Assembly (NCBI GenBank): GCA_905233935.1
Contig: CAJOFU010000014.1
Location: 1-33,863, forward strand
DNA: 33,863 nt
Reading direction: 5' to 3'
Source of the DNA: Paludibacteraceae bacterium
GTDB taxonomy: Bacteria; Bacteroidota; Bacteroidia; Bacteroidales; Paludibacteraceae
A program made the translations under genes and the position numbers. The notes beneath the pieces were generated by a model, which was not told the DNA's origin, did not search any database, and saw nothing but the letters and a program-made list of their open reading frames with translations. Shown here piece by piece: positions 6,327-14,390 of the stretch; the stretch's first letter is position 1; each line of letters starts with the position of its first letter.

Positions 6327-8456
6327 ATGGCAAAGAAAGAAGAAATATTGGATGCTGCAAAGAAAGTAGCAGCCAAAGCTGCAACTGCTGCGAAAGAAGT
6401 CGCTGAAGTAGCTGTCGAGAAAGCTGCCGAGGTAGCTAAAGAGGCTGTTAAGGAAGCCACCAAAGTAGTTGAGACTCCCAAAGCCGAAGCAAAGATCATC
6501 ACCCCGAAGATGGCTAAGATTCCCGAAGGACCGCTGGAGAAGAAGTGGACGAACTACAAAGACCACCAGAAACTCGTTAACCCTGCCAACAAGCGCAAAC
6601 TCGACGTAATCGTTATCGGTACGGGTTTGGCTGGCGCATCGGCTGCCGCATCGCTTGCAGAGATGGGCTTCAACGTACTGAACTTCTGTATTCAGGACAG
6701 CCCGCGCCGTGCGCACTCCATCGCTGCACAGGGCGGTATCAACGCTGCCAAGAACTACCAGAATGACGGCGACTCGGTTTATCGTCTCTATTACGACACC
6801 ATCAAGGGTGGTGACTATCGTGCCCGTGAGGCGAACGTTTATCGTCTGGCAGAGGTCAGCAACAACATCATCGACCAGTGCGTGGCACAAGGCGTACCTT
6901 TCGCACGTGAGTACGGCGGATTGCTTGACAACCGTTCGTTCGGCGGCGCACAAGTATCACGTACCTTCTACGCCAAGGGTCAGACCGGTCAGCAGTTGCT
7001 GCTCGGCGCTTACAGCGCCCTCAGCCGCCAAATTGGCAAAGGCAAGGTGAAGATGTTCACCCGCTACGAGATGCTTGACATCGTGATGATCAAGGACGAG
7101 AACGGTGAACCCCGTGCTCGCGGTATCATCGCTCGTAACCTCGTTACCGGCCGCATTGAGCGTTTCTTCGCTCATGCAGTAGTTGTTGGTTCGGGCGGTT
7201 ACGGCAACACGTTCTTCCTCTCCACCAACGCAATGGCATCCAACGGTTCGGCTGCTATGCAGATGTACCGTCACGGCGCATATTTCGCTAACCCCTGCTA
7301 CGCACAGATCCACCCGACCTGTATCCCCAAGCACGGTGACTTCCAGAGTAAGTTGACACTTATGTCCGAGTCGCTGCGTAACGACGGACGTATCTGGGTT
7401 CCGAAGAAACTCGAAGATGCCAAGAAACTCCAAGCTGGTCAGATCAAGGGTCGCGATATCCCCGAAGAAGACCGTGACTACTACTTGGAGCGTCGTTATC
7501 CGGCTTTCGGTAACCTCGTTCCGCGTGACGTGGCTTCGCGTGCCGCCAAGGAGCGCTGCGATGCTGGCTTCGGCGTGAACAATACCGGTCTGGCTGTGTT
7601 CCTCGACTTCTCTGACGCCATCAAGCGTCTGGGCAAGGACGTCGTAGCACAGAAGTACGGCAACCTGTTCCAGATGTACGAGAAGATCGTTGACGAGAAC
7701 CCGTACGAGAACCCGATGATGATCTTCCCGGCTATCCACTACACCATGGGCGGTATCTGGGTTGACTACGAACTGCAAACCTCTGTCAAGGGTCTGTTCT
7801 GCATCGGCGAGGCTAACTTCTCCGACCACGGTGCTAACCGCCTCGGTGCATCGGCATTGATGCAAGGTTTGGCTGACGGTTACTTCGTTCTCCCGTACAC
7901 CATCCAGAACTATCTGGCTGACCAGATCGGCGTACCGCGCATGAGCACAGACCGTCCTGAGTTCGAGCAGGCTGAGAAAGCCGTTGAGGCAAAGATCCAG
8001 AAACTCATGTCTATCCAAGGCAAGGAGTCGGTTGACACCATCCACAAACGCCTCGGACTCGTGATGTGGGACTTCGTAGGAATGGGTCGTACAGCTGAAA
8101 GCCTGAAGACCGCCATCAAGAAGATTGACGAGATCAAGAAAGACTTCTGGACGAACGTCTATATCCCGGGCAAGGCTGACAGCCTGAACAACGAACTCGA
8201 GAAAGCTCTCCGTCTGGCTGACTTCATCGAGATCGGACGACTCATGGCACTCGACGCACTCAACCGCGAAGAGTCTTGCGGCGGTCATTTCCGCGAAGAG
8301 TTCCAGACCGAGGAAGGTGAGGCTCTCCGTCAGGATGACAAGTTCTCGTACGTAGCTTGCTGGAAATACACCGGCGAGGACAGCAAACCCGAACTCATCA
8401 AGGAGCCGCTTGACTACGAGTTCACCGAGCGCAAGACACGTAACTATAAGAGTTGA
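6327..8456 (+). CDS. frdA: Fumarate reductase/succinate dehydrogenase flavoprotein subunit with extra N-terminal helix
   Basis: The 709-residue protein carries the FAD-binding [11 protein letters not shown] loop (97-107), the [12 protein letters not shown] segment with the expected flavin-linking histidine at 130, and the substrate-site and capping regions expected of the family. From residue about 62 onward ([18 protein letters not shown]) it matches ordinary Bacteroidetes FrdA starts. Residues 1-60 are an unusual extension made almost only of Ala, Lys, Glu and Val, predicted to be one long amphipathic helix. The start at 6327 is the only ATG before the extension and lies 28 bases after frdC. 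The expected third gene, frdB (iron-sulfur subunit), does not follow; a strong terminator does. The stop codon lies inside a heptamer array. Confidence 0.93.
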   Translation: MAKKEEILDAAKKVAAKAATAAKEVAEVAVEKAAEVAKEAVKEATKVVETPKAEAKIITPKMAKIPEGPLEKKWTNYKDHQKLVNPANKRKLDVIVIGTGLAGASAAASLAEMGFNVLNFCIQDSPRRAHSIAAQGGINAAKNYQNDGDSVYRLYYDTIKGGDYRAREANVYRLAEVSNNIIDQCVAQGVPFAREYGGLLDNRSFGGAQVSRTFYAKGQTGQQLLLGAYSALSRQIGKGKVKMFTRYEMLDIVMIKDENGEPRARGIIARNLVTGRIERFFAHAVVVGSGGYGNTFFLSTNAMASNGSAAMQMYRHGAYFANPCYAQIHPTCIPKHGDFQSKLTLMSESLRNDGRIWVPKKLEDAKKLQAGQIKGRDIPEEDRDYYLERRYPAFGNLVPRDVASRAAKERCDAGFGVNNTGLAVFLDFSDAIKRLGKDVVAQKYGNLFQMYEKIVDENPYENPMMIFPAIHYTMGGIWVDYELQTSVKGLFCIGEANFSDHGANRLGASALMQGLADGYFVLPYTIQNYLADQIGVPRMSTDRPEFEQAEKAVEAKIQKLMSIQGKESVDTIHKRLGLVMWDFVGMGRTAESLKTAIKKIDEIKKDFWTNVYIPGKADSLNNELEKALRLADFIEIGRLMALDALNREESCGGHFREEFQTEEGEALRQDDKFSYVACWKYTGEDSKPELIKEPLDYEFTERKTRNYKS

Positions 8457-8480
8457 TAGTTGATAGTCGAAAGACGAAAG
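8451..8480 (+). repeat. Heptamer array overlapping the frdA stop codon
   Basis: Units agttgat, agttgat, agtcgaa, agacgaa stand in exact 7-nt register from 8451 to 8478. The last frdA serine codon and TGA stop (8451-8456) are supplied by the first unit. It belongs to the AGTCGAA family found elsewhere in the window. Confidence 0.75.
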
Positions 8481-8482
8481 AA

Positions 8483-8516
8483 AAATATTGGCGGGGCAAA
8501 AGCCTCGCCAATATTT
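8483..8516 (+). terminator. Strong terminator after frdA
   Basis: The 15-bp stem at 8483-8497 and 8502-8516 (one G-T wobble) has an AAAA loop and A/T flanks on both sides, so it can act for frdA and, from the other strand, for the convergent SDR gene. It closes the frd transcript 27 bases after the stop codon. Confidence 0.9.
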
Positions 8517-8538
8517 GTTATTGCGTTGTGTGAGAAGG

Positions 8539-9321
8539 TTAGTACATCACCCCTTCTAGCCAGTTGACAAACCGCGTGGGCAGGATACGATTCAGGAAAC
8601 AGAACACTTTATAAACTCCTCCGCCGACATAGAACGGCGCAGGGTTAGGACGCGTAGCCATCCGGTAGAAGATCTTTGCCATCTGCACGGGTTTCATTCC
8701 GTTCTGCTCGTCTTTCTCCATGGCAGCCACGGCTTTGTTGACGTTCTGATAGACCTCAGCACCCTGTTCTGACTTGTCACGTGCTGCCGTGAATCCCGTA
8801 GCCACATCGCCCGGCATCAGACAGCCTACATATATATGGAACGCGCGCACCTCATTCGCGAGCGCGAGAGCCATGGCATTGATGGCTGCCTTCGATGCCG
8901 AATAGAACGCCTGATACGGCACAGGCAACACGGCTGCCACCGATGAGGTGTAGATGATCCTGCCTCGTTGCTGCTTACGCATCACGGGCAGCACAGCCTG
9001 GGTGCTGTTCAGTGCACCGAAGAAGTTCACATCCATCTGACGCTTGGCATCCTCCAAAGCCGTGAACTCAATCGCACCGGATATGCCATAACCGGCATTC
9101 GAGATCAGCACATCAATCGTTTCCGTCTGCCGGAGCACCTCAGTCACAGCCGCTTGCACGGACTCCGGCTTGGTGACATCACAATCGACATGCTCAATCC
9201 CGTCGTGCGACTTGCCGTGACGACTCAATTCGAACACGCGCCAGCCTTTATCAACAAAAAGCATAGCGGTAGCCAAGCCTATGCCTGAACTACCGCCTGT
9301 TATCAATAACGTTTTGTTCAA
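8539..9321 (-). CDS. Short-chain dehydrogenase/reductase, possible 3-ketosphinganine reductase
   Basis: The 260-residue protein is a classical SDR: nucleotide-binding TGGSSGIG (8-15), the NAG motif (SNAGYG, about 95-100), and the catalytic Ser-Tyr-Lys set (TSSVAAV, then YSASK around 150-154). It probably reduces a keto group with NAD(P)H. It begins 18 bases after the serine palmitoyltransferase-like gene on the same strand, so both are likely cotranscribed; the product of that enzyme, 3-ketosphinganine, needs exactly such a reductase. The substrate is inference from context, since SDR specificity cannot be read from sequence. A hydrophobic C-terminal stretch (YKVFCFLNRILP) may associate with membrane. 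Confidence 0.85.
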   Translation of the reverse strand: MNKTLLITGGSSGIGLATAMLFVDKGWRVFELSRHGKSHDGIEHVDCDVTKPESVQAAVTEVLRQTETIDVLISNAGYGISGAIEFTALEDAKRQMDVNFFGALNSTQAVLPVMRKQQRGRIIYTSSVAAVLPVPYQAFYSASKAAINAMALALANEVRAFHIYVGCLMPGDVATGFTAARDKSEQGAEVYQNVNKAVAAMEKDEQNGMKPVQMAKIFYRMATRPNPAPFYVGGGVYKVFCFLNRILPTRFVNWLEGVMY

Positions 9322-9339
9322 AATCGTAAAATTTGAAGG

Positions 9340-10518
9340 TTATATCTTTACGCCCTTCTTGAGGATCTTGGCAATGATCTGCGTTGCCTCGTCGATGAGC
9401 GGCTCGGTGTGCGTAGCCATCAGCGTGGTGCGCAACAGGCACTCGCCCTCGACGCACGCCGGAGCAATCACCGGATTGACATATACACCGGCATCGAACA
9501 TCGCCTTGCCGAAGTACAAAGTATCCAGCGTGTTGTAGGTGAAGATCGGTACGATAGGCGTCGGTGCTTCGATGATCTTCACGCCGTTGGCGATGAGTTG
9601 CTTGCGGAAGTACGCAGCGATATTGTTCAATCGTTCGGGACGTTTATTGTCCTCGATGAGTCGATGCAACGCTGCCAAAGCCGTAGCTGCCGAGCAAGGT
9701 GCAATACTTGCCGAGAAGATAAACGGACGCGACACGTGGCGTACGTAATCAGCCACCTTGTGCGAAGTCAGCATACAGCCGCCGATAGAGGCGAGCGACT
9801 TCGAGAACGTGAGCATGGTTATATCCACCTTGTCCGTCAGCCCGAAATGTGCCGCTGTTCCGCGACCGCCTTCACCCAATACGCCGAAGCCATGAGCGTC
9901 ATCAACCATCACACGTGCGCCGTACTTCTCCGCCAACTTGCATATCTCCGGAAGCTTGCATATATCACCGCGCATGGAGAACACGCCGTCGGTGACAATC
10001 AGTTTGCCGGCATCCTCGGGGATAGTCTGGAGTTTCTGCTCCAGATCGTACATGTCAGAATGTTTGTAACGGAGTACAGTGGAATACGTCAGACGGCAAG
10101 CGTCATAGATAGATGCGTGGTTTTCACGGTCGTTGAGGATATAATCCGATTTGCCGCAAATGGCTGAGATGATAGCCAGATTCGTCTGGAATCCTGTGGA
10201 ACAGGTCATCGCCTCTTCATAACCGGTAAACTCAGCAAGTTCCTTCTCCAACTGCAGGTGAAGATCCAGCGTGCCGTTCAAGAAACGACTGCCCGAACAT
10301 CCCGTGCCGTACTTCTCCAACGCTTTAATTCCGGCTTCCACTACCACCGGGTCTTCGGTAAAACCAAGGTAGTTATTGCTTCCCAACATAATCATCCGCT
10401 TGCCTTCCATGGTAACCACCGGCGCTTGACGTGACTCAAGACAGTGGAAATACGGGTAAATACCCAAATCGCGAACTTTGTTCAACAGATCAAAGTTACA
10501 TTTGTCAAAAAGATCCAT
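9340..10518 (-). CDS. spt: Alpha-oxoamine synthase, probable serine palmitoyltransferase
   Basis: The 392-residue enzyme is a PLP-dependent alpha-oxoamine synthase. Features seen are SNNYLGF (47-53), GCSGSRFLNG (73-82), NHAS with His134, the VMVDDAHGFG loop (203-212), and the PLP lysine at 240 in TFSKSLASIGG. The family includes serine palmitoyltransferase, 2-amino-3-ketobutyrate CoA ligase and 8-amino-7-oxononanoate synthase. The N-terminus (GIYPYF), the AIAPACVEGE-like region near the end and the phylum favour serine palmitoyltransferase, the first step of the sphingolipids that Bacteroidales make. The following SDR supports this. KBL remains the main alternative. The start at 10518 leaves about 105 bases of leader after the promoter. 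Confidence 0.82.
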   Translation of the reverse strand: MDLFDKCNFDLLNKVRDLGIYPYFHCLESRQAPVVTMEGKRMIMLGSNNYLGFTEDPVVVEAGIKALEKYGTGCSGSRFLNGTLDLHLQLEKELAEFTGYEEAMTCSTGFQTNLAIISAICGKSDYILNDRENHASIYDACRLTYSTVLRYKHSDMYDLEQKLQTIPEDAGKLIVTDGVFSMRGDICKLPEICKLAEKYGARVMVDDAHGFGVLGEGGRGTAAHFGLTDKVDITMLTFSKSLASIGGCMLTSHKVADYVRHVSRPFIFSASIAPCSAATALAALHRLIEDNKRPERLNNIAAYFRKQLIANGVKIIEAPTPIVPIFTYNTLDTLYFGKAMFDAGVYVNPVIAPACVEGECLLRTTLMATHTEPLIDEATQIIAKILKKGVKI

Positions 10519-10623
10519 AAGCTGTTTCTAATGCTATTCTTTTTTATAATTATTGCACCCTATCAGGGCACATATAACCAGGTCGGGTGTAATCGCGCAC
10601 TAACGCAAATTACAAATTGCATG

Positions 10624-10654
10624 CAAATATACAAAAAAAAAATGATATATGCAA
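10624..10654 (-). promoter_or_regulatory. Promoter of the spt-SDR operon
   Basis: The minus strand has TTG (10652-10654), a 20-nt spacer with a run of T, and TATATTTG (10624-10631). It lies in the divergent gap between spt and the pRiA4b ORF-3-like gene. Confidence 0.75.
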
Positions 10655-10754
10655 CTATCACGCGATTTTTTATGTAAAAATGTTACTTTTTTATGCTCTT
10701 GGCACTTTTTTTGTGGTTTTTATGACAAATATTTTGAACTTTTTACTAATTTGT

Positions 10755-11306
10755 ATGATATATCGTATAGCATTTTCGTGCGACGAAGTGAATCGTTTCC
10801 GTCGCGTTTTTGAAGCAGACAGTGAAGCCACGTTTCTTGAACTGCACAAAGCCATCCTCGAGTCGGTTGAGTACCCCGATGACCAGATGACCTCGTTCTT
10901 TATGTGCAACGACCGCTGGGAGAAAGAGCAGGAAGTGACCCTCGTTGAGATGGGCTCCAATATGGAGTACGACAACATGGTTATGGATCAGACCCGCCTG
11001 AGCAACCTGCTGACCGATCAGGGACAACGGCTCATCTACATCTTCGACCCGATGTTCGAGCGTTGCTTCTTCGGTAACCTCAAGGAGATCAAACCCGGTC
11101 ACATGACAGGCGTGGAGTGCGTCGAGTGCATCGGCAAAGCGCCCAAGCAACTTGAGAGCGAAGAGAACCTTGACGCAATCCTCGGCAAGGACGGCAAGGG
11201 CGACCTCGACCTTGATGAGGATTTCTACGGCTCGGGTTATGATGCCGGTGACATTGATGCCGAAGGATTCCAAGACCTCTCCTTCGAGGATGGCACAATG
11301 TTCTAA
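10755..11306 (+). CDS. Plasmid pRiA4b ORF-3-like family protein
   Basis: The frame is open from 10617, but the ATG at 10755 is chosen because the sequence from MIYRIAFSCDEV onward matches the usual start of the Bacteroidetes pRiA4b ORF-3-like family and the upstream part is A/T-rich promoter-type DNA. This gives 183 residues. The conserved pattern of the family is visible: a TFLELHKAILESV helix, then DDQMTSFFMCNDRWEKE and an acidic, Gly/Asp-rich C-terminus after residue 140. The molecular role of the family is not established. It ends one base before miaA, so the two are almost certainly cotranscribed. The assignment is from recognition and moderately firm. Confidence 0.78.
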   Translation: MIYRIAFSCDEVNRFRRVFEADSEATFLELHKAILESVEYPDDQMTSFFMCNDRWEKEQEVTLVEMGSNMEYDNMVMDQTRLSNLLTDQGQRLIYIFDPMFERCFFGNLKEIKPGHMTGVECVECIGKAPKQLESEENLDAILGKDGKGDLDLDEDFYGSGYDAGDIDAEGFQDLSFEDGTMF

Positions 11307-11307
11307 C

Positions 11308-12246
11308 ATGCACAAACTACTTGTCATCTGCGGACCGACGGCAGCCGGTAAGACGGAGTATGCACTCCGTCTGGCAGAGCAGTGGGGCATTCCTATCCTT
11401 AATGCCGACTCACGGCAGATATACCGCGATATGCCCATTGGCACGGCTGCACCTACTCCCGACGAACTCAATCGCGCCAAGCATTACTTCGTCGGCACGC
11501 ACTCACTCCATGAATCGTACAACGCCGGAACATTCGAGCGCGACGCAATGACCGTCATCCGCCAACTCATCGCCGAGCGTGATAATGCCAACAGCCAACA
11601 GCCAATAGCCAACAGCCAAAAGCCAATAGCCATCCTCTCGGGCGGGAGCATGTTATATATCGAAGCGGTCTGCAAGGGACTAGACGATATACCCGAAGTT
11701 CCGGCATCCATCCGCCAAGAGGTACAACAACTATACACCGAACAAGGCTTGGCAGCCCTGCAGCAAGCCGTACAAGAGGCTGACCCCGAATACTGGGCAG
11801 TTGTTGATCAGCGTAATCCCCAACGACTGATGCACTGCCTCGAACTCTGCCGCACCACAGGAGGAACGTACTCCGCGTTGCGGAAAAAGTCAGATGTCAG
11901 AAATCAGAAATCAGATGTCAGACCATTTGTAGTCGAGCGGCAACTGATTACCCGCCCACGTGAGGAACTATACGCGCGCATTAACGCGCGCGTATATAAT
12001 ATGGTAAAGCAAGGACTGATTGATGAGGCGGATCGCGCGTTCCGGATGACTATTGGCGACAACTACCGCTCGCTCTCGTACGATGACGCTTTTGCCCGCC
12101 TTCCGAACAGTCTGCGCACAGTTGGTTACCAGGAACTCCTACCCTACCTGTTAGGACAAATACCGTTGGACGAAGCCATCACACAGATCCAAACCAACAC
12201 ACGCCACTACGCCAAGCGACAACTCACTTGGTGGAGAAACCGTTAA
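11308..12246 (+). CDS. miaA: tRNA dimethylallyltransferase
   Basis: The 312-residue protein transfers a dimethylallyl group to adenosine 37 of tRNAs reading UNN codons. The P-loop GPTAAGKT is at 9-16, followed by NADSRQIYRDMPIGTAAP and the later SYDDA and VGYQEL motifs of the family. The ATG at 11308 directly precedes the P-loop at the expected distance; longer in-frame starts overlap the previous gene. Two low-complexity inserts are encoded by heptamer arrays: ANSQQPIANSQKPIA (near residues 94-108, between the swinging-domain region and the ILSGGSMLY strand) and KKSDVRNQKSDVRP (near 192-206). Both are in frame and most likely lie in surface loops. The gene is cotranscribed with the preceding one. 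Confidence 0.96.
   Translation: MHKLLVICGPTAAGKTEYALRLAEQWGIPILNADSRQIYRDMPIGTAAPTPDELNRAKHYFVGTHSLHESYNAGTFERDAMTVIRQLIAERDNANSQQPIANSQKPIAILSGGSMLYIEAVCKGLDDIPEVPASIRQEVQQLYTEQGLAALQQAVQEADPEYWAVVDQRNPQRLMHCLELCRTTGGTYSALRKKSDVRNQKSDVRPFVVERQLITRPREELYARINARVYNMVKQGLIDEADRAFRMTIGDNYRSLSYDDAFARLPNSLRTVGYQELLPYLLGQIPLDEAITQIQTNTRHYAKRQLTWWRNR
11588..11629 (+). repeat. Six-unit CCAACAG heptamer array inside miaA
   Basis: Six perfectly phased units, ccaacag, ccaacag, ccaatag, ccaacag, ccaaaag and ccaatag, occupy 42 nt. Because the unit is 7 nt, the encoded peptide repeats every seven residues (NSQQPIA, NSQKPIA). The total is a multiple of three, so the reading frame is kept. Confidence 0.9.
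11889..11923 (+). repeat. Five-unit GTCAGAA/ATCAGAA array inside miaA
   Basis: Units gtcagat, gtcagaa, atcagaa, atcagat and gtcagac run in exact register for 35 nt. The same heptamer family occurs at 18670-18704 in the TonB receptor gene. It encodes SDVRNQKSDVR within MiaA. Confidence 0.88.
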
Positions 12247-12264
12247 CGGCTTTTCTTCCGGTTT
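12237..12264. terminator. Weak bidirectional terminator between miaA and flavodoxin genes
   Basis: AAACCG (12237-12242) can pair with CGGTTT (12259-12264), followed by T-rich sequence on the plus strand, at the point where the two genes converge. The stem is only 6 bp and overlaps the miaA stop codon, so this is a modest call. Confidence 0.35.
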
Positions 12265-12267
12265 TTC

Positions 12268-12813
12268 TTATCGTTTATTGAGTAACAGACCTTTCTGCCA
12301 AGTCAGTGTCGGATAGGTCTTCTTGAGATACGCTTCGGCTTCCTCTATACCACTGCTGCCACTGGTGGCAAAGGGAATGAGAGTCTTCGACTGCAACTGT
12401 TCGAGGTTGTTGTCTATCCACGAGTTGATAATGCGCGGACATATTCCCCACCAGATCGGGAACCCGACATAGATCGTATCGTACGGCATAATGTTCGTGC
12501 ACTGCTTGATCATCGGTCGTTCGTTCGGGTCTTTCATCTCCAGCGTGGAGCGTGACTGCTCGTTTCGCCAGTCGAGGTCAGCTGCTGTGTAAGGTTCAGC
12601 CGCTTCTATCTCCCACAGCACGGCATTATGCTGCTTGGCAAGTTTCTGTGCCGCCGTGCGCGTCGTACCCGTTGCCGAAAAATATGCTACCAAAGTCGTC
12701 ATGTCTGTAGAGTTTGATGTTGCGCTTGCAGAGTTTTGTGCTGCGTTTACTGTGCTTGTTGCACTGGCGATAACTGCCACCGCTACGAGTGCCAAAGTAA
12801 GGATTCGTTTCAT
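12268..12813 (-). CDS. Exported flavodoxin-like protein
   Basis: From the ATG at 12813 the protein has 181 residues. It begins MKRILTLALVAVAV and a signal-peptide-like Ala/Ser/Thr-rich stretch ending near TVNAA. The flavodoxin fold follows: a LVAYFSATGTTRTAAQKLA phosphate-binding loop and VGFPIWWGICPR flavin-ring loop. Flavodoxins carry FMN and pass electrons; most are cytosolic, so the signal sequence is notable, though such exported forms exist in Bacteroidetes. The start could also be the ATG at 12819; longer starts overlap murE and spoil the signal sequence. It follows murE by 13 bases and may be read from the dcw promoter. Confidence 0.85.
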   Translation of the reverse strand: MKRILTLALVAVAVIASATSTVNAAQNSASATSNSTDMTTLVAYFSATGTTRTAAQKLAKQHNAVLWEIEAAEPYTAADLDWRNEQSRSTLEMKDPNERPMIKQCTNIMPYDTIYVGFPIWWGICPRIINSWIDNNLEQLQSKTLIPFATSGSSGIEEAEAYLKKTYPTLTWQKGLLLNKR

Positions 12814-12826
12814 ATACATTGTTGGT

Positions 12827-14341
12827 TTAGATATATTTGCGCACTTGCTCGTGGTCATCGAAGTGATGCTTGACACCTTTTATGATTTGGTAATCTTCGT
12901 GTCCTTTGCCGGCAACGAGGATGATATCACCGCGTTGGGCGAGGGTGCAGGCTGTCTGGATGGCAGCTGCACGGTCTTCAATCACCAGAGTGGCTTTCAG
13001 TTCGTCCTCTGTCAGCCCGGCTATCATGTCATTAAGGATATCGCGAGGCTCTTCCTCACGGGGATTGTCGCTGGTAAGGATAAGTTGCCCGCTACCACGT
13101 TTGGCAATCTGCGCCATCATCGGACGTTTGCCTTTGTCGCGGTTACCGCCACAACCTACAACAGTTATCAATTTCGGCTTTTGACTTTCGAAACACCCCA
13201 CTGCGCGGGCTTGTGGGGACCCCGTGACTTTCGACTTTTGACTATTCAATATCTCGTTGATGGTGCTGATGACATTCTCCACGGCATCCGGAGTGTGGGC
13301 GTAGTCGATGATTGCCGTCCAGCCTTTGGGCGAATGGATCGTTTCAAAGCGGCCATTAACCGGCTTGAGGGCGCTAAGGATGCGTAACACTTCCATTTTA
13401 TCGAAGCCCAAGCATAGTGCAGCACTATAGATACACAGCAGATTGCTGACATTGAACCGACCTACGAGAGGCACAAAGACTTCTTGATTGTCAATTGACA
13501 GAAGCATTCCGTCGAAGCCCTCCTCGAGAATCTTGCCGCGATGATCCGCCATGGTCTGCACGGAATAGGTGAAGACCTTGGCGCGGGTGTTCTGCGTCAT
13601 AACGAGACCGTTCTTATCGTCGGCATTAGTGACGGCAAACGCCTCTTTTCGCAATCCGTCAAAAAGCCGTTTCTTGGTGTCACGGTAGTTATCGAAGGTC
13701 TTATGGTAGTCAATATGATCGCGCGTGAGGTTGGTGAACATCGCTCCGGCAAACTGCAATCCCGCAATGCGCTCCTGGGCTATGCTGTGGCTGCTGACTT
13801 CCATAAAGGCGTAGTCACAACCCGCCTCAACCATCTTCGCCAACAGAGCATTGAGTGCGAGTGCATCAGGCGTGGTGTGCGTCGAGGGGAATGCCTCGCC
13901 ATCCACATAATAAACCACCGTGGAGATCAATCCGGCTTTATGACCAAGTGCGCGCACCATTTCATACAGGAGCGTGGCGATAGTTGTCTTGCCGTTTGTA
14001 CCGGTAACGCCAACGAGCGTCAACTTCTCACTCGGACGACCGAACCACTGATGCGCCAGACGACCGAGAGCTTCCTCGGAGTTCTTGACCAGCACATAAG
14101 TTACGTCCTCTTTGAGTCCGACGAGATACTGACTATTGTCTAGGATTATAACGGAAGTGCCTCGATCTATGCACGACGGAATAAAAGTGTGACCGTCAAC
14201 TGCAGTGCCGGCTTGGGCAACGAAGAGATCACCTTTCTCAACCTTGCGTGAGTCAAACTGAATGGCGTGAACGTCAATGTCTGTGGAACCAATAACTTGG
14301 AGCGGCTCGATGGCTTGGAGTAATTCGGATAATTTTCTCAT
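12827..14341 (-). CDS. murE: UDP-MurNAc-L-Ala-D-Glu:meso-diaminopimelate ligase
   Basis: The 504-residue Mur ligase adds the third amino acid of the peptidoglycan stem in the cytosol. It shows the ATP-binding GVTGTNGKTT (111-120), a SSHSIAQ segment, the VDYAHTPDA-type IIDYAHTPDAVENV motif, CGGNRDKGKRP, and TSDNPREEEP near 425, whose DNPR signature indicates meso-diaminopimelate as substrate. Between VISTINEI and LITVVGCGG there is an extra segment of about 23 residues (366-388) encoded by two heptamer arrays separated by a GC-rich palindrome. It is in frame and in a position where related enzymes have a short loop. The gene is fourth in the rsmH-ftsL-ftsI-murE cluster. Confidence 0.96.
   Translation of the reverse strand: MRKLSELLQAIEPLQVIGSTDIDVHAIQFDSRKVEKGDLFVAQAGTAVDGHTFIPSCIDRGTSVIILDNSQYLVGLKEDVTYVLVKNSEEALGRLAHQWFGRPSEKLTLVGVTGTNGKTTIATLLYEMVRALGHKAGLISTVVYYVDGEAFPSTHTTPDALALNALLAKMVEAGCDYAFMEVSSHSIAQERIAGLQFAGAMFTNLTRDHIDYHKTFDNYRDTKKRLFDGLRKEAFAVTNADDKNGLVMTQNTRAKVFTYSVQTMADHRGKILEEGFDGMLLSIDNQEVFVPLVGRFNVSNLLCIYSAALCLGFDKMEVLRILSALKPVNGRFETIHSPKGWTAIIDYAHTPDAVENVISTINEILNSQKSKVTGSPQARAVGCFESQKPKLITVVGCGGNRDKGKRPMMAQIAKRGSGQLILTSDNPREEEPRDILNDMIAGLTEDELKATLVIEDRAAAIQTACTLAQRGDIILVAGKGHEDYQIIKGVKHHFDDHEQVRKYI
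13178..13244 (-). repeat. Composite heptamer-palindrome-heptamer insert in murE
   Basis: On the coding strand an AGTCAAA/AGTCGAA array (13225-13244) is followed by a GC-rich block and a second AGTCAAA array (13178-13191). The block contains the inverted pair CCCCAC (13196-13201) and GTGGGG (13212-13217). The layout looks like a palindromic element inserted into, or bounded by, a heptamer array. Confidence 0.7.
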
Positions 14342-14358
14342 TGAAATGGGTGTATTTT

Positions 14359-14390
14359 ATCAGCCAAAATTGGCTGATGGCTGTTATCTG
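14359..14390 (-). other. Perfect hairpin and CAGCCAA array between ftsI and murE
   Basis: ATCAGCCAA (14359-14367) and TTGGCTGAT (14370-14378) form a 9-bp stem around two bases. On the transcribed minus strand the right part reads cagataa, cagccat, cagccaa in 7-nt register, the same family as the miaA array at 11588-11629. It fills most of the 42-base gap and touches the end of ftsI. It may modulate murE expression; this is inference. Confidence 0.65.

Noticed and set aside
6957..8288. 443-residue open frame antisense to frdA
   Set aside because: It is a codon-bias shadow of a conserved gene, with no promoter, no recognisable domain and a Val/Leu/Thr-heavy composition.
8483..8516. Attachment site or mobile-element end after frdA
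   Set aside because: The inverted repeat has the form and position of an ordinary terminator and no integrase is nearby.
9409..10167. 252-residue open frame antisense to the PLP enzyme gene
   Set aside because: Shadow of the real gene; Arg/His-rich without any known pattern.
10617..10754. N-terminal extension of the pRiA4b ORF-3-like protein
   Set aside because: The extra 46 residues come from A/T-rich intergenic DNA and precede the family's normal start.
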